Positions 43,226 through 52,927 are shown, counted from the first letter of the stretch. The stretch: DNA of 64,000 nt from Streptomyces sp. S.PNR 29 (GCF_030386795.1 NZ_JANUQM010000004.1:1-64000); one strand, 5' to 3'. Numbers and translations are program-made. Notes: generated by a model from the letters alone, not told the origin.

Positions 43226-46200
43226 CGGCCCACCGTTCCCAGGGAGCCGAGGACGCGGTCGGGCGGGCCCGAGGCGACGATCCGGCCGGCGGTCATCACA
43301 TGCACGGCGTCGGCGAGGCCGGCGACCAGGTCGAGATCGTGCTCGACGACGAGCAGCGCCGTGCCGTCGGCGGCCAGCGCTCTGAGCACGCGGGCCAGCG
43401 CGGCCACCTCGGCGGTGTCGAGGCCGGCGGCGGGTTCGTCGAGCAGCAGCACGCGCGGACCGCCCGCGAGAGCCCGGGCCAGCTCCACGCGGCGCAGCGT
43501 CCCGGTGGGCAGCCCCGCGGCGGGCAGCGCCCGTACCGGCCCGTCCAGCCCCAGCAGCCGCAGCGCGCGCTCCACGGCGTGCGGATCCGCGACGCGGCCC
43601 TGCTCGGCGCCGACGCGGACGTTCTCGGCGACGGTCAGTGTCGGGAAGACGGCCAGCTGCTGAAAGGTCCGTGCGATACCGAGCCGGGTGCGCGCGTGGG
43701 CGGACAGCCGCGTGATGTTCTGCCCGCCGTAGGACACCTCTCCGCGCGCGGGGCGCAGCGTCCCGGCCAGGCAGTGGAAGAGGGTGCTCTTCCCGGCACC
43801 GTTGGGCCCGACGATCGCCGTGACCCGCCCCGCGGGCACGTCCAGGCCGACCCCGTCGAGGGCGGTGAAACCGCCGTAGCGGGCATGGAGGCGGTGGGCC
43901 CTGAGGATGGGGGAGGAGGGGGCACGCGGGCCGATCAAGGACGGGGTGGGGGAGGAAGGGGCGCGGGGACCGGCCGGGGCCGGGACGGGAGCGGCGACCG
44001 TGCGGTCGGGCGGGGCGGCTTCCGCGCGTCGGCTTCGCCGACCCGGTGGGGCGCCGCGCCGCCCGTCCGCCCGGGCCGGCCGCGCCGACCGCTGCGCGGC
44101 GCGATGTCCGGCCGGTGGGCCGCCGTGCGCCCGATTGCCCTCGCCGTCTGATTCCGCACGCGCGGTTCCGGCGTGTCCTTCCGTACGTGCGGCTCCGGTG
44201 TCCCCTTTCGTACGTGCGGCTCCGGTGTCGCCTCCGGTACGCGCCGCTCCGGCGTCCCCTCCAGCACGTGCCGTCCTGGCGTCCTCTTCCGAACGTGCCG
44301 TGCCAGTGGGTTCGTGGTCCGGGGGCCCGCCGCCCCGCTCATACCGGCCTGCCGAGCCGCCCCGCCCCACCGCCGTCGCCCCGGCCGGCGCCGGCCGACG
44401 CGCCTCCGGCCGTCCCGTCGGCCGTACACGTGCCCTCGCCCACGTCCCCACCGGTGTCAGCGTCACGCTCCGCCGCAGCCGCAGCCGGGTCACCGCCGCG
44501 AGCACGGCCTCGTACGGGCCCCCGGGAAGGCGTCCGGCCAGCACCGCCAGCATGCCGATCACCGCCGCCGCCACCCCGCCGCGCGTCCCGGCGTCGAGGC
44601 CGACCAGGAGGGCCGCGGCGGTCAGGGCGCCCAGGGTGCTGTCGGCGCCGAGGACGACGACCGCGGCGAACCACAGCAGGCCGCGGACGGGGTCGTACGC
44701 GGCGGGGTCGAAGGCGCGCAGGCCCATGCCGAGCATGCCGCCGCCGAGGGCGGCCAGCGCGGCGCCCGAGACGAACGCCAGGAGCTTGAGGGAGGGGACC
44801 TGGACGCCCGCCGCCTGCGCCCCCGGCTCGTGGTCCCGCATCGCCGCGAGGGCCCGGCCCGTGCGGCCCCGGCGCAGCGCGTGCACGGCCAGCAGGGCGC
44901 CCGCCAGGAGGAGCAGCTCCAGGACGTAGTAGGCGCGGTCCCCGGCGAAGCCGGCGGGGCGGCCGAGGGACAGGCCGGACGTGGCGTACGGCTGGGCGAA
45001 GACGAAGCGGCTCACACCGACACCGACCGCGAAGGTGGCCAGCGCCAGTGCCAGGCCCTGGCGACCGATCGCCGGCCAGCCGGTCAGCAGCCCGAGCGGG
45101 GCCACCAGGACGACCGCCACCGCGAGCGCCGCCAGCTCCGGCATCCGGGGCAGCCCCGGGAAGCGGCCCGCCGCCAGCAGCGCCGTGAACAGGGCGCCGA
45201 GACCGGCGTACGCCGCCTGCCCCAGCGAGATCTGGCCGCCGCGGCCGGTGACCACGACCAGGGACAGCAGCACCACGCCCAGCGCCGGGACCTGGACCGA
45301 GGTGTGCAGGTCCCGGCCCGCGAAGCCGAGCGGCAGCAGGAACAGCACGAAGGCCACGATCCAGACGCCCTGCGGCGTCGGCGCGCGCGCGGTGGCCGTG
45401 CGTGGCAGCGCGTCGCGCGTGCCCACCCCGGGCAGCACAAGGGCCGCGACCAGCAGCGCCACCACGAAGAGGTTGGCGCCCACCGCCTGCAGCAGCGGCT
45501 CGCCCCACCCGGTGGGGTGCAGCCGCGTCAGCTGGCTCTGCGCGACCCCGATGCCGAGGGCCGCGGCGACGGCGACCGGCAGGCTCCGCATCCGGGCGGC
45601 CACCGCGACCGCCACCACCTCCATCACCAGCAGCGGCAGCCCGTACGGGTCCAGCCGCACGTACGGCGCCAGCAGTACACCCGTCAGGCCCGCCGTGAAC
45701 GCCCCGAACGCCCATCCCGCCGCTGCCACCCGGTCCGCGTCGATCCCGCCGAGCACCGCGAGCCTCCGGTCGTCCACCACGGCCCGCAGCTCCCGCCCGA
45801 ACCGCGTCCACCGGATCACCGCCCCGACGCCGACGGCCAGTACGACCACCACCGCCAGCTGTCCCCACGGCTCGTCCGGCACCAGCTGCGGCGCGTCCTC
45901 CCGCGCCCCCTGCCCCCACAGCAGCGCCGCCCCGCCCACCAGCAGCACGAACACCCCGATGGACGCCACCAGCGTCTGCGCCGGGTCACCGCCCAGCACC
46001 GACAGGGGCCGGAAGACGAACCGTTCCAGCACCACCCCGATCCCCGGCGCCAGGACCAGCAGGGTCACCGTGGCCCCCGCCCACAGCGGCCAGCCCCACT
46101 CGACCACGCACTGCCGCAGCACGTACGCGCACACCATGGCCGTCGCGCCGTGCGCGAAGTTGAGCACGCCCGTCGCGCGGTACGTCACGACCAGGCCGAT

Positions 46201-46269
46201 CCCGGTGAGCGCGGCGGCGCTGCCCACCGACAGACCGGCGAGGGTGAGGTCGTACGTCAGCGAGGACAT
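43222..46269 (-). CDS. Fused LivH-LivM-LivG ABC transporter
   Basis: This is a single 1015-residue protein holding two permeases and an ATPase that are normally three separate subunits. Residues 1-290 are LivH-like (TYRATGVLNFAHGA). Residues 300-590 are LivM-like (GGQISLGQAAYAGLGA and a GMLGMGLRAF region). About 600-787 is a hydrophilic linker with 9-residue GDTGAART repeats. Residues 788-1015 are LivG-like with GPNGAGKST (821-829), VLLLDEPAAGLD and a switch His in VVEHDLDLV. The ATPase signature (LPTGTLRRVELARAL) is weakly conserved. No internal stops or start sites suggest split translation. It overlaps livF and the upstream gene by 4 and 1 nt. The predicted substrate is an amino acid or amide. 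Confidence 0.88.
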   Translation of the reverse strand: MSSLTYDLTLAGLSVGSAAALTGIGLVVTYRATGVLNFAHGATAMVCAYVLRQCVVEWGWPLWAGATVTLLVLAPGIGVVLERFVFRPLSVLGGDPAQTLVASIGVFVLLVGGAALLWGQGAREDAPQLVPDEPWGQLAVVVVLAVGVGAVIRWTRFGRELRAVVDDRRLAVLGGIDADRVAAAGWAFGAFTAGLTGVLLAPYVRLDPYGLPLLVMEVVAVAVAARMRSLPVAVAAALGIGVAQSQLTRLHPTGWGEPLLQAVGANLFVVALLVAALVLPGVGTRDALPRTATARAPTPQGVWIVAFVLFLLPLGFAGRDLHTSVQVPALGVVLLSLVVVTGRGGQISLGQAAYAGLGALFTALLAAGRFPGLPRMPELAALAVAVVLVAPLGLLTGWPAIGRQGLALALATFAVGVGVSRFVFAQPYATSGLSLGRPAGFAGDRAYYVLELLLLAGALLAVHALRRGRTGRALAAMRDHEPGAQAAGVQVPSLKLLAFVSGAALAALGGGMLGMGLRAFDPAAYDPVRGLLWFAAVVVLGADSTLGALTAAALLVGLDAGTRGGVAAAVIGMLAVLAGRLPGGPYEAVLAAVTRLRLRRSVTLTPVGTWARARVRPTGRPEARRPAPAGATAVGRGGSAGRYERGGGPPDHEPTGTARSEEDARTARAGGDAGAARTGGDTGAARTKGDTGAARTEGHAGTARAESDGEGNRAHGGPPAGHRAAQRSARPARADGRRGAPPGRRSRRAEAAPPDRTVAAPVPAPAGPRAPSSPTPSLIGPRAPSSPILRAHRLHARYGGFTALDGVGLDVPAGRVTAIVGPNGAGKSTLFHCLAGTLRPARGEVSYGGQNITRLSAHARTRLGIARTFQQLAVFPTLTVAENVRVGAEQGRVADPHAVERALRLLGLDGPVRALPAAGLPTGTLRRVELARALAGGPRVLLLDEPAAGLDTAEVAALARVLRALAADGTALLVVEHDLDLVAGLADAVHVMTAGRIVASGPPDRVLGSLGTVGR
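44146..44289 (-). repeat. 27-bp tandem repeats in the LivM-LivG linker
   Basis: Residues about 661-708 of the fusion protein come from roughly five copies of a 27-bp unit coding GDTGAART-plus-one. Adjacent copies share stretches of GTACGTGCGGCTCCGGTGTC on the + strand. The repeat lengthens the flexible linker and may vary between strains. Confidence 0.8.
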
Positions 46270-46745
46270 CAGTCGGTTTCTTCTGCAGGCTCACAGATCG
46301 GGCAGGGGCCCAGCTCGCCGCTCGCCACCAGCTCGGGGTCCACGGGGACGGACTCCACCTTCCCGGCGACCAGCGGACAGTCCGCGCGGTGCCACAGCGT
46401 GCCGCCCGGCACCATCAGCATCTCCCCGCTGACCGCGACCGGCGAGGGGGCCGCCTGACCGGACGTGTCCGCGTCGGAGGGCTCGGCGGCCACCAGGAGG
46501 CCGTACAGCTCCTCCACGCGCGCGGCGGCCTGCGCACCCCGGCCGTGGGTGAGCAGCACCGCCCCCGCGATGATCAGCGCGGCGCCGGGGACCGTGCAGG
46601 ACGCGAGGTAGGGCAGCTGCCGTTCGGCGTACCGCTCGCCGGAGACTCCGTACCAGCCGATGACGCACAGTACGGCCCCCGCGGCGAGCGCGGCCCATCC
46701 GGCCCACAGGACGGGATGCACGGTCCGCAGTCGGGCTGTCCGCAT
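46269..46745 (-). CDS. Membrane protein with CPIC motif, upstream of the fused Liv transporter
   Basis: This 158-residue protein starts at ATG 46745 (GGGAG 6 nt upstream; ATG 46799 is also in frame). Two hydrophobic segments (VLWAGWAALAAGAVLCVIGW and PGAALIIAGAVLLTHG) precede a soluble tail containing HRADCPLVAGK and the terminal CPIC motif, a possible two-Cys metal site. No known family is recognised. It overlaps the fused liv gene by one base (TGATG), so its product may work with that transporter. Its role is inferred from the overlap only. Confidence 0.7.
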   Translation of the reverse strand: MRTARLRTVHPVLWAGWAALAAGAVLCVIGWYGVSGERYAERQLPYLASCTVPGAALIIAGAVLLTHGRGAQAAARVEELYGLLVAAEPSDADTSGQAAPSPVAVSGEMLMVPGGTLWHRADCPLVAGKVESVPVDPELVASGELGPCPICEPAEETD

Positions 46746-46890
46746 CACTGGCTCCCACACGTCGGGTGTCTGTGCACGTGCCTGTATGCCACTGTCCAAG
46801 TCTGCCGATGGCTTGCACTATGCCTCCTGGAAGCTGACCCTGAAAGCACCGGGCGCGCATGGCCCGGACCGACACCCGGTGGTGAGCCAG

Positions 46891-47463
46891 ATGGTTCTCG
46901 GCAGCGACCTCAGGCGGGGGAACGCACGGAGGGAACGCGGCCCGAGGGCGGCAGGACGGGGAACGGCGCTGGCGGCCGCCCTGCTCCTGGCACTCGCTCC
47001 GGCCCTCGCGGCCTGCGGGGACGACGACGGCGGCGACGGCACCACACCCCCGACCCCGACCGTGGAGCGGACGACGAGCGCGCCGGCCACCGCGCCCGCG
47101 GACCGGGCGGCGGCGGAGACCGAGATCCGGCAGAACTGGGAGAAGTTCTTCGACCCCGCGACCTCCCTGCAGGACAAGCAGGACCTGCTGGAGAACGGCG
47201 ACCGGATGGCCCCGGTGCTGCAGGCGTTCAGCGGTGACGAGCGCGGCGGGCAGGTCCGGGCGAAGGTCACCAAGGTCGAGTTCACCTCGGCGACCGGGGC
47301 GAACGTGACGTACACCCTGACCCTGAAGGGCGCCACCGCCCTGCCGAACGCCTCCGGAACGGCGGTCGAGCAGGACGGCGTCTGGAAGGTGTCCACCAAG
47401 ACGCTGTGCGCACTGGTCCAGATGAGCGGCAATGGGTCGGCGTCGCCGATCCCGGGCTGCTGA
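46891..47463 (+). CDS. Lipoprotein with MTB12-like domain
   Basis: This 190-residue exported protein has a signal ending LAACGDDD, a lipobox, so it is probably a membrane-anchored lipoprotein. The folded part (ETEIRQNWEKFFDPATSLQDKQDLLENGDRM ... VKFTSATGANVTYTLTLKG) resembles the low-molecular-weight antigen MTB12 domain of mycobacteria. Its function there is not known. GTG 46882 three codons upstream is an alternative start. It overlaps the next gene by 32 bp, which argues for joint expression with the substrate-binding protein. Confidence 0.8.
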   Translation: MVLGSDLRRGNARRERGPRAAGRGTALAAALLLALAPALAACGDDDGGDGTTPPTPTVERTTSAPATAPADRAAAETEIRQNWEKFFDPATSLQDKQDLLENGDRMAPVLQAFSGDERGGQVRAKVTKVEFTSATGANVTYTLTLKGATALPNASGTAVEQDGVWKVSTKTLCALVQMSGNGSASPIPGC

Positions 47464-48730
47464 GGCACTGGCCGCGGCGGCGCTGCTCGCGCTGAGCGCG
47501 GCCTGCGGCAGCCGCCTCCCGGAGCGTGACTTCGAGCGCGACGACCGGACGTCCGCGCCCACGCGTGGCACGGGCGAGCCGATCCGCGTCGGCATCATCA
47601 CCAGCGCCACCAGCCCGGTCGGCGGCCACGCCTTCACCGGCCCGCGCGACGGCGCCAAGGCGTACTTCGACCGGCTCAACGAGCGCGGGGGCATCGACGG
47701 CCGCCGGGTCGAGGTGCGCCTGTGCGACGACGGCGGCAGCGGCGTGGGCAACAACGAGTGCGTGCACAAGCTGATCGACGAGGACCGGGTCGTCGCCCTG
47801 GTCGCCACCACGGCCCTCGACTACGCCGGTGCCCCCCGGGTCTCCCACGCGCGCGTGCCCGACATCGGCGGCCAGCCCATCGGCGCCGCCTACGACACCT
47901 ATCCCCACCTGTACGGCATCTACGGCAGCCTCGCGCCCCGCGACGGCACCCCCGGCTGGGACGGCAAGCTGTACGGCGGCACCGAGGTCTACCGCTACTT
48001 CAAGCGCGAGCACGGGGCCCGCACGGCCGCCGTCGTCTCCTACAACCAGTCGGCGTCCGCCGCCTACGCCCGGCTCGTCGAGCGGGGACTGAAAGCCGAG
48101 GGCTACGAGGTCGTCACCGAGCAGGTCGACTTCGCGCTGCCCAACTTCCGCGCGGTCGCGGCCGACCTGAAGGAGCAGGGCGCCGACCTCGTCTTCGACG
48201 CCATCGACACCCACGGCAACGCCCGGCTGTGCGAGGCGATGGACGACGCCGGCGTCGATGTCCTCGCCAAGGTCACCAACGTGCAGAACTGGACGTCCAC
48301 CGTCCCCAAGGACTACAAGGACTCCCCGCGCTGCCGCAACGCCCTGTGGACGACCGGATCCAGCCGCAACTTCCAGGACACCCGCAACAAGGCCGTACGG
48401 GAGTTCCGGAACGCCACCAGGGGGCTGACGACGCACTCCCAGTGGCAGCTGGAGGGCTGGGCGGCCGCCCGGTGGTTCACGGACGCGGCCCGGTCCTGCG
48501 CGCGCACGGGCATCACGCACGCGTGCGTCGACGACTTCATGAACCGCAGCGACGGCTACACCGCCGGCGGTCTGCTGCTCCCCGTCGACTTCGCGCGGCT
48601 GGCCGAACCGCCGAAGACCCGCAGGATCTGCCTGTCGGTCGCCCGCTGGGAGGACGACCGGGGCTGGGTCTCCCAGGGGTCCATGAACCGCACCTGTTTC
48701 AAGGTGCCGCTGCTGGCGTACGAGCCGTGA
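47432..48730 (+). CDS. Branched-chain-amino-acid-type ABC transporter substrate-binding lipoprotein
   Basis: This 432-residue secreted binding protein has a signal and lipobox (LALSAACGSR). The type I periplasmic-binding fold (about 50-425) is visible in PIRVGIITSATSPVGGHAFTGPRDGAKAYFDRLNERGGIDGRRV and repeated alpha/beta elements. It is transcribed away from the fused Liv transporter and is probably its binding protein. ATG 47432 lies inside the previous gene and begins the signal peptide. The ligand is not determined, although Leu/Ile/Val or amides are typical. Confidence 0.88.
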   Translation: MGRRRRSRAAEALAAAALLALSAACGSRLPERDFERDDRTSAPTRGTGEPIRVGIITSATSPVGGHAFTGPRDGAKAYFDRLNERGGIDGRRVEVRLCDDGGSGVGNNECVHKLIDEDRVVALVATTALDYAGAPRVSHARVPDIGGQPIGAAYDTYPHLYGIYGSLAPRDGTPGWDGKLYGGTEVYRYFKREHGARTAAVVSYNQSASAAYARLVERGLKAEGYEVVTEQVDFALPNFRAVAADLKEQGADLVFDAIDTHGNARLCEAMDDAGVDVLAKVTNVQNWTSTVPKDYKDSPRCRNALWTTGSSRNFQDTRNKAVREFRNATRGLTTHSQWQLEGWAAARWFTDAARSCARTGITHACVDDFMNRSDGYTAGGLLLPVDFARLAEPPKTRRICLSVARWEDDRGWVSQGSMNRTCFKVPLLAYEP

Positions 48731-48828
48731 CCGGCGCCCACACCGGCCGCGGGGGGCAACCACAGGGCCGGTTTCCCGGTCTAACCCGGCAACAGGAGCC
48801 GAGGCAGGAAAGGGAGGAACCGCACCGC

Positions 48829-49626
48829 ATGACGTCGCCTGCCTCGCAGGCCGCACAGCTGCGCGCCGACTGCATCGCCGACTCCGCGGGCGGGCTGACC
48901 TTCGACGTCACCACGCACGGGGGCACCGGCGTGGCCCACCTGCTGCTGCGCCGCCGCGACACGCACCAGGAGGTCAGCCTGCCGCTCGCCCCTGCCGCCG
49001 TGGGCCGGCTGCGGGCCGCGCTGCCCAGCAGCGTCGCCCTGCCCGAGGGACGCTGGGACGCCTACGCGCGCGTGGCCGACGGCGAACCGCGCCGCCTGGC
49101 GCCCGGCGTCACCGACCTGCGCTCGCTGACCGCCCGCACACCCACCGGCTCCCGCGTCGCCGTCCGCATCCCCTACGCCACCCGGCAGGGCAACCTCAGC
49201 GTCCGCAGCTGGCTGCGCGCCCCGCACGCCGAGGCGGACGAGCTCCGCCTGGAGGACGCCGAGCTGACCGTACGAGGGCGGGTCTACGGCATCCGGCTCG
49301 GCCCCGACGCCTGTGCCGAACTGCGGGAACGGCACGGCTCGCGCCCCGTCCGCCGGACCGGTGTCGCCGTCGGCCAGGCGGAGTTCCGCCTCACCGTGCC
49401 CTACGGCGCCCTGCGTCCGGGCGTGTGGGATCTGTGGCTGCGGCCCGTGGGGGAGGCGGGGCCGCGGGTGCGGATCGCGCGGCTGCTCGACGACGTCGCC
49501 GACAAGCAGCCCGTGCTCATCTGTCCACGCGTGCGCGTGCGGACGCCCGACGGGCCCGTGGAGGCCGCGCCGTACTACACGCGGGACAACGACCTGTCCC
49601 TGTCCGTCACCGCGGTGACACCCTGA
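48829..49626 (+). CDS. Conserved hypothetical beta-rich protein
   Basis: This 265-residue protein consists mostly of alternating strands (GGLTFDVTTHGGTGVAHLLLRRR, RWDAYARVADGEPRRL, ELTVRGRVYGIRLG and VWDLWLRPVGEAGPRVRIARL). No signal peptide is seen. Two similar sandwich domains are suggested by repeated PYATRQGNLS/PYYTRDNDLS segments near residues 120 and 250. Some of the pattern recalls beta-sandwich domains attached to glycosyltransferases, but no function is assigned. ATG 48829 has AAAGGGAGG at good spacing. It is followed after 45 bp by the WYL regulator. Confidence 0.75.
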   Translation: MTSPASQAAQLRADCIADSAGGLTFDVTTHGGTGVAHLLLRRRDTHQEVSLPLAPAAVGRLRAALPSSVALPEGRWDAYARVADGEPRRLAPGVTDLRSLTARTPTGSRVAVRIPYATRQGNLSVRSWLRAPHAEADELRLEDAELTVRGRVYGIRLGPDACAELRERHGSRPVRRTGVAVGQAEFRLTVPYGALRPGVWDLWLRPVGEAGPRVRIARLLDDVADKQPVLICPRVRVRTPDGPVEAAPYYTRDNDLSLSVTAVTP

Positions 49627-49633
49627 CACTTGA

Positions 49634-49648
49634 GGACAGTACTTGTCC
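49634..49648 (+). promoter_or_regulatory. Short palindrome ahead of the WYL regulator gene
   Basis: GGACA (49634-49638) and TGTCC (49644-49648) form an inverted repeat with a 5-bp centre, about 25 bp before the ATG. This is a good place for autoregulation by the WYL regulator. No single promoter is clear. Confidence 0.35.
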
Positions 49649-49671
49649 GCGACGGCTGGCAGACTCGGACC

Positions 49672-50709
49672 ATGCTCGAGACCTCGGCACGACTGCTGCG
49701 CCTGCTCTCCCTGCTCCAGGCCCACCGCGAGTGGTCCGGCACCGAGCTGGCCGAACGCCTCGGCGTCTCCCCGCGCACCGTGCGCCGGGACGTGGACCGG
49801 CTGCGCGAGCTCGGTTACCCCGTCAACGCCAGCCCCGGCACGGGCGGCGGCTACCAGCTGGGCGCGGGTGCCGAGCTGCCGCCGCTGCTGCTGGACGACG
49901 ACGAGGCCGTCGCCGTCGCCGTCGGCCTGCGCACGGCGGCCTGGCAGGGCATCGAGGGCATCGGCGAAACCTCCGTACGGGCCCTCGCCAAGCTGGAGCA
50001 GGTGCTGCCGAACCGGCTGCGCCGCCGGGTGAGCGCCCTCAACGCCTTCACCGTGCCGATGCTGCGCGTCGCCCAGCCCTCCGCCGTCGACCCGGCCGTC
50101 CTCACCGAGCTCGCCCACCTCTGCCGGGACGCCGAGCGGCTCCGCTTCGAGTACCGCGGTCACGACGGCGCGACCACGCGCCGCACCGTGGAACCGCACC
50201 GCCTGGTGTGCTCCGAGCGCCGCTGGTACCTGGTCGCCTGGGACCTCGACCGGGAGGACTGGCGCACCTTCCGCGTGGACCGCGTCACGCCGAAGCCCCC
50301 GCACGGCCCGCGCTTCGTCCCGCGTGAGCCGCCCGCCGAGGACCTGGCCGCGTATGTCTCCCAGGGCGTCTCCACACGGGCGTACGCCACGCACGGCCTG
50401 GTCCGGCTGTTCGTGCCCGTGGAGGTGGCCGCCAAGCGGATCTCACCCTCCGTCGGGGTCCTGGAGGCCGAAGGCCCGGACAGCTGCCTGCTGCGCACCG
50501 GCGCCGCGAGCCTCGACGTGATGGTGATCCACGTGATGATGATGGGTTTCGCGTTCGAGGTGCTGGAGCCGGACGGGCTGACCGAGGTGATCAGGAGGGC
50601 TCGCGACCTGCTTGATGACGCTTTGGCTCGGGCTGAGGGGTCTCGGCCGCGTACTCGGGATGGTGCAGGTCGAACGCCGGCGACTCGGAGCGGATCCGGG
50701 GCAGGGTGA
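49672..50709 (+). CDS. WYL-domain transcriptional regulator (DeoR-type HTH)
   Basis: This 345-residue regulator starts at ATG 49672. The N-terminal HTH is [41 protein letters not shown]. The WYL domain (about 140-220) has [37 protein letters not shown], and the C-terminal WCX region ends near [14 protein letters not shown] further Arg/Gly-rich 23 residues ([13 protein letters not shown]) extend past the usual end and lie antisense to ctaD. Ligand and targets are unknown. WYL proteins often sense nucleotides and control DNA damage or defence genes. Confidence 0.87.
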   Translation: MLETSARLLRLLSLLQAHREWSGTELAERLGVSPRTVRRDVDRLRELGYPVNASPGTGGGYQLGAGAELPPLLLDDDEAVAVAVGLRTAAWQGIEGIGETSVRALAKLEQVLPNRLRRRVSALNAFTVPMLRVAQPSAVDPAVLTELAHLCRDAERLRFEYRGHDGATTRRTVEPHRLVCSERRWYLVAWDLDREDWRTFRVDRVTPKPPHGPRFVPREPPAEDLAAYVSQGVSTRAYATHGLVRLFVPVEVAAKRISPSVGVLEAEGPDSCLLRTGAASLDVMVIHVMMMGFAFEVLEPDGLTEVIRRARDLLDDALARAEGSRPRTRDGAGRTPATRSGSGAG

Positions 50710-52282
50710 GGAAGTTGTGCCGGGGCGGCGGGCACGAGGTCGCCCACTCCAGGGAGCGCCCGAAGCCCCAGGGGTCGTCGACGCCGACCTTCTCGCCGTA
50801 CTTGGTGGTCTTCCAGACGTTGTGGAGGAACGGCAGCGTCGACAGGCCGAGCAGGAACGAGCCGATGGTCGAGACCGTGTTCAGCGTCGTGAAGCCGTCC
50901 GCGGCGAGATAGTCCGCGTACCGGCGCGGCATGCCCTCGGCGCCCAGCCAGTGCTGCACCAGGAACGTGGTGTGGAAACCGGTGAACAGCGTCCAGAACT
51001 GGATCTTGCCGAGCCGCTCGTCGAGCATCTTCCCGGTGAACTTCGGCCACCAGAAGAAGAAACCGGCGAAGATCGCGAACACGACGGTGCCGAAGACGAC
51101 GTAGTGGAAGTGCGCCACGACGAAGTACGAGTCGGTGACATGGAAGTCCATCGGCGGCGAGGCCAGGATCACCCCGGTCAGTCCCCCGAGCAGGAACGTC
51201 ACCAGGAAGCCCACCGCCCACAGCATCGGCGTCTCGAAGGACAGCGAGCCCCTGATCATGGTGCCGGTCCAGTTGAAGAACTTCACGCCCGTCGGCACCG
51301 CGATCAGGAAGCTCATGAAGGAGAAGTACGGCAGCAGCACCGCACCCGTGGCGAACATGTGGTGCGCCCACACGACCACCGACAGACCGGTGATCGTCAT
51401 CGTCGCGCCGACCAGCGTCAGGTAGCCGAACATCGGCTTGCGGCTGAAGACCGGAATGATCTCGGTGATGATCCCGAAGAACGGCAGCGCGATGATGTAC
51501 ACCTCGGGATGCCCGAAGAACCAGAACAGGTGCTGCCACAGGATCGCCCCGCCGTTGGTCGCGTCGAAGATGTGCGAGCCGAACCGCCGGTCCGACTCCA
51601 GGCACAGCAGCGCCGCCGCGAGCACCGGGAACGCCATCAGGATCAGGACCGACGTGAACAGCGTGTTCCAGGTGAAGATCGGCATCCGGAACATCGTCAT
51701 GCCGGGGGCGCGCATCCCGATGATCGTGGTGAGGAAGTTGACCGCGCCGAGGATCGTGCCGAAGCCGGACAGCGCCAGGCCCATGATCCACAGGTCGGGT
51801 CCGACGCCGGGCGAGTGCTCCTGGCTGTTCAGCGGCGCGTAGGCGAACCACCCGAAGGCGGCCGGCCCCGACGGCACCACGAGCGAGCCGAGCACGATCA
51901 GCCCGCCGAACAGGAACAGCCAGTAGGACAGCATGTTCAGCCGCGGGAAGGCCACGTCGGGCGCGCCGATCTGCAGCGGCATCAGCTCGTTGGCGAAGCC
52001 CGCGAAGGTCGGCGTCGCGAACAGCAGCAGCATGATCGTGCCGTGCAGCGTGAACAACTGGTTGAACTGCTGGTTGTCGACGAGCTGCAGCCCGGGCCGG
52101 GCCAGCTCGGCGCGCATCACCAGCGCCATCGCACCCGCGGCCAGGAAGAACCCGAACGACGTGATCAGGTAGAGATGGCCGATCTTCTTGTGGTCGGTGG
52201 TGGTCAGCCAGTCGACGATCAGCCGGCCGCGCTGCCTGGTCCCCGCGGGTCTCGCCGTCGCCGGTACGGTCTGCGTCCCCAT
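50591..52282 (-). CDS. ctaD: Orphan cytochrome c oxidase subunit I
   Basis: This is a 563-residue haem-copper oxidase core protein with 12 transmembrane helices. Ligands are visible: His in [12 protein letters not shown] and the copper-binding [15 protein letters not shown] with its Tyr cross-link, the His-His pair in [11 protein letters not shown], and the pair in HFHYV. It is complete and should be functional. ATG 52282 follows AAGGGGC. No ctaC, ctaE, ctaF or qcr genes are adjacent, so it is a second copy apart from the main cytochrome cluster. The last 119 bp overlap the convergent WYL gene. Its start ends at a 430-bp region before the I78 inhibitor gene. Confidence 0.93.
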   Translation of the reverse strand: MGTQTVPATARPAGTRQRGRLIVDWLTTTDHKKIGHLYLITSFGFFLAAGAMALVMRAELARPGLQLVDNQQFNQLFTLHGTIMLLLFATPTFAGFANELMPLQIGAPDVAFPRLNMLSYWLFLFGGLIVLGSLVVPSGPAAFGWFAYAPLNSQEHSPGVGPDLWIMGLALSGFGTILGAVNFLTTIIGMRAPGMTMFRMPIFTWNTLFTSVLILMAFPVLAAALLCLESDRRFGSHIFDATNGGAILWQHLFWFFGHPEVYIIALPFFGIITEIIPVFSRKPMFGYLTLVGATMTITGLSVVVWAHHMFATGAVLLPYFSFMSFLIAVPTGVKFFNWTGTMIRGSLSFETPMLWAVGFLVTFLLGGLTGVILASPPMDFHVTDSYFVVAHFHYVVFGTVVFAIFAGFFFWWPKFTGKMLDERLGKIQFWTLFTGFHTTFLVQHWLGAEGMPRRYADYLAADGFTTLNTVSTIGSFLLGLSTLPFLHNVWKTTKYGEKVGVDDPWGFGRSLEWATSCPPPRHNFLTLPRIRSESPAFDLHHPEYAAETPQPEPKRHQAGREPS

Positions 52283-52711
52283 CGCTCGCTCGCCCCTTCG
52301 CTCATCGCGTTCCGGGCCCGCCGAAGCCCGCGCGCCACGCGTGGCCGCGAGCTCACGCCATGAGGCGCGCGCCGCCCGCGCTCCGACCGGGGGCATATGG
52401 GGGATGTGTGCCGGAACCGTGTATTTCCTGTGCTGTGTCGGCTCCCGCCGCTCCGCGCCGGGACGGAATGGAATGGAGTCCTGGGGCACTTCTTCCGGCA
52501 CTTTCCGACGGGTTATTGGAAGAGCTGCCACGACACGCGGAAATTTCCCTCGAATGCCTGCGGAAGCCCCGCGGAACCGCTCGTCCGTGTGACGTACTCG
52601 GACCGAAACGCGTGTCGTGATCCTGTGACAGAAGTGTGACGCGAGAGGCATGCGGGAACGCGGTTGCTGCCTGGACTTCCCCGGTTGCCGGACAGGGCAT
52701 AGCGTGGCCGC
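52283..52711. other. Intergenic region between ctaD and the I78 inhibitor gene
   Basis: About 430 bp without a supported gene. It must contain the divergent promoters. A TAGCGT (52700-52705) sits 6 nt before the ATG of the I78 gene and could be the -10 of a leaderless transcript. TGTGAC occurs twice near 52624-52639. Otherwise I see nothing distinctive. Confidence 0.45.
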
Positions 52712-52927
52712 ATGGCATCCATTCCGACACCTCCAGGCGAACCCCAGGACAGTCCGGACACCTATGTCGGCCTCGAATCCGGCGCGGCGGAACGGCGTGC
52801 GCGCGAGCGGGGATGGTCGACGGTGCGGGCGCTGCCGCCGGGGGCGATCATCACCATGGAGTACCGCGTGGGCCGGCTGAACTTCGAGGTGAAGGACGGC
52901 CGCGTGGCGCGCGCCTGGAAGGGCTGA
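52712..52927 (+). CDS. Peptidase inhibitor I78 family protein
   Basis: This 71-residue soluble protein has a disordered start and the I78 domain at residues about 30-71: [40 protein letters not shown], the family's reactive loop and strand. I78 proteins inhibit serine proteases. There is no signal peptide, so a cytosolic target is likely. No Shine-Dalgarno sequence is visible ahead of ATG 52712; leaderless expression is possible. It is a single gene between ctaD and a convergent terminator. Confidence 0.8.
   Translation: MASIPTPPGEPQDSPDTYVGLESGAAERRARERGWSTVRALPPGAIITMEYRVGRLNFEVKDGRVARAWKG

Noticed and set aside
44173..46458. 761-codon plus-strand frame antisense to the fused Liv transporter
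   Set aside because: No recognisable domain, highly Arg/Gln/His-rich, and it ignores clear membrane-protein coding on the other strand.
50612..52363. 583-codon plus-strand frame opposite ctaD
   Set aside because: Very charged composition with no family features; ctaD on the other strand is unmistakable.
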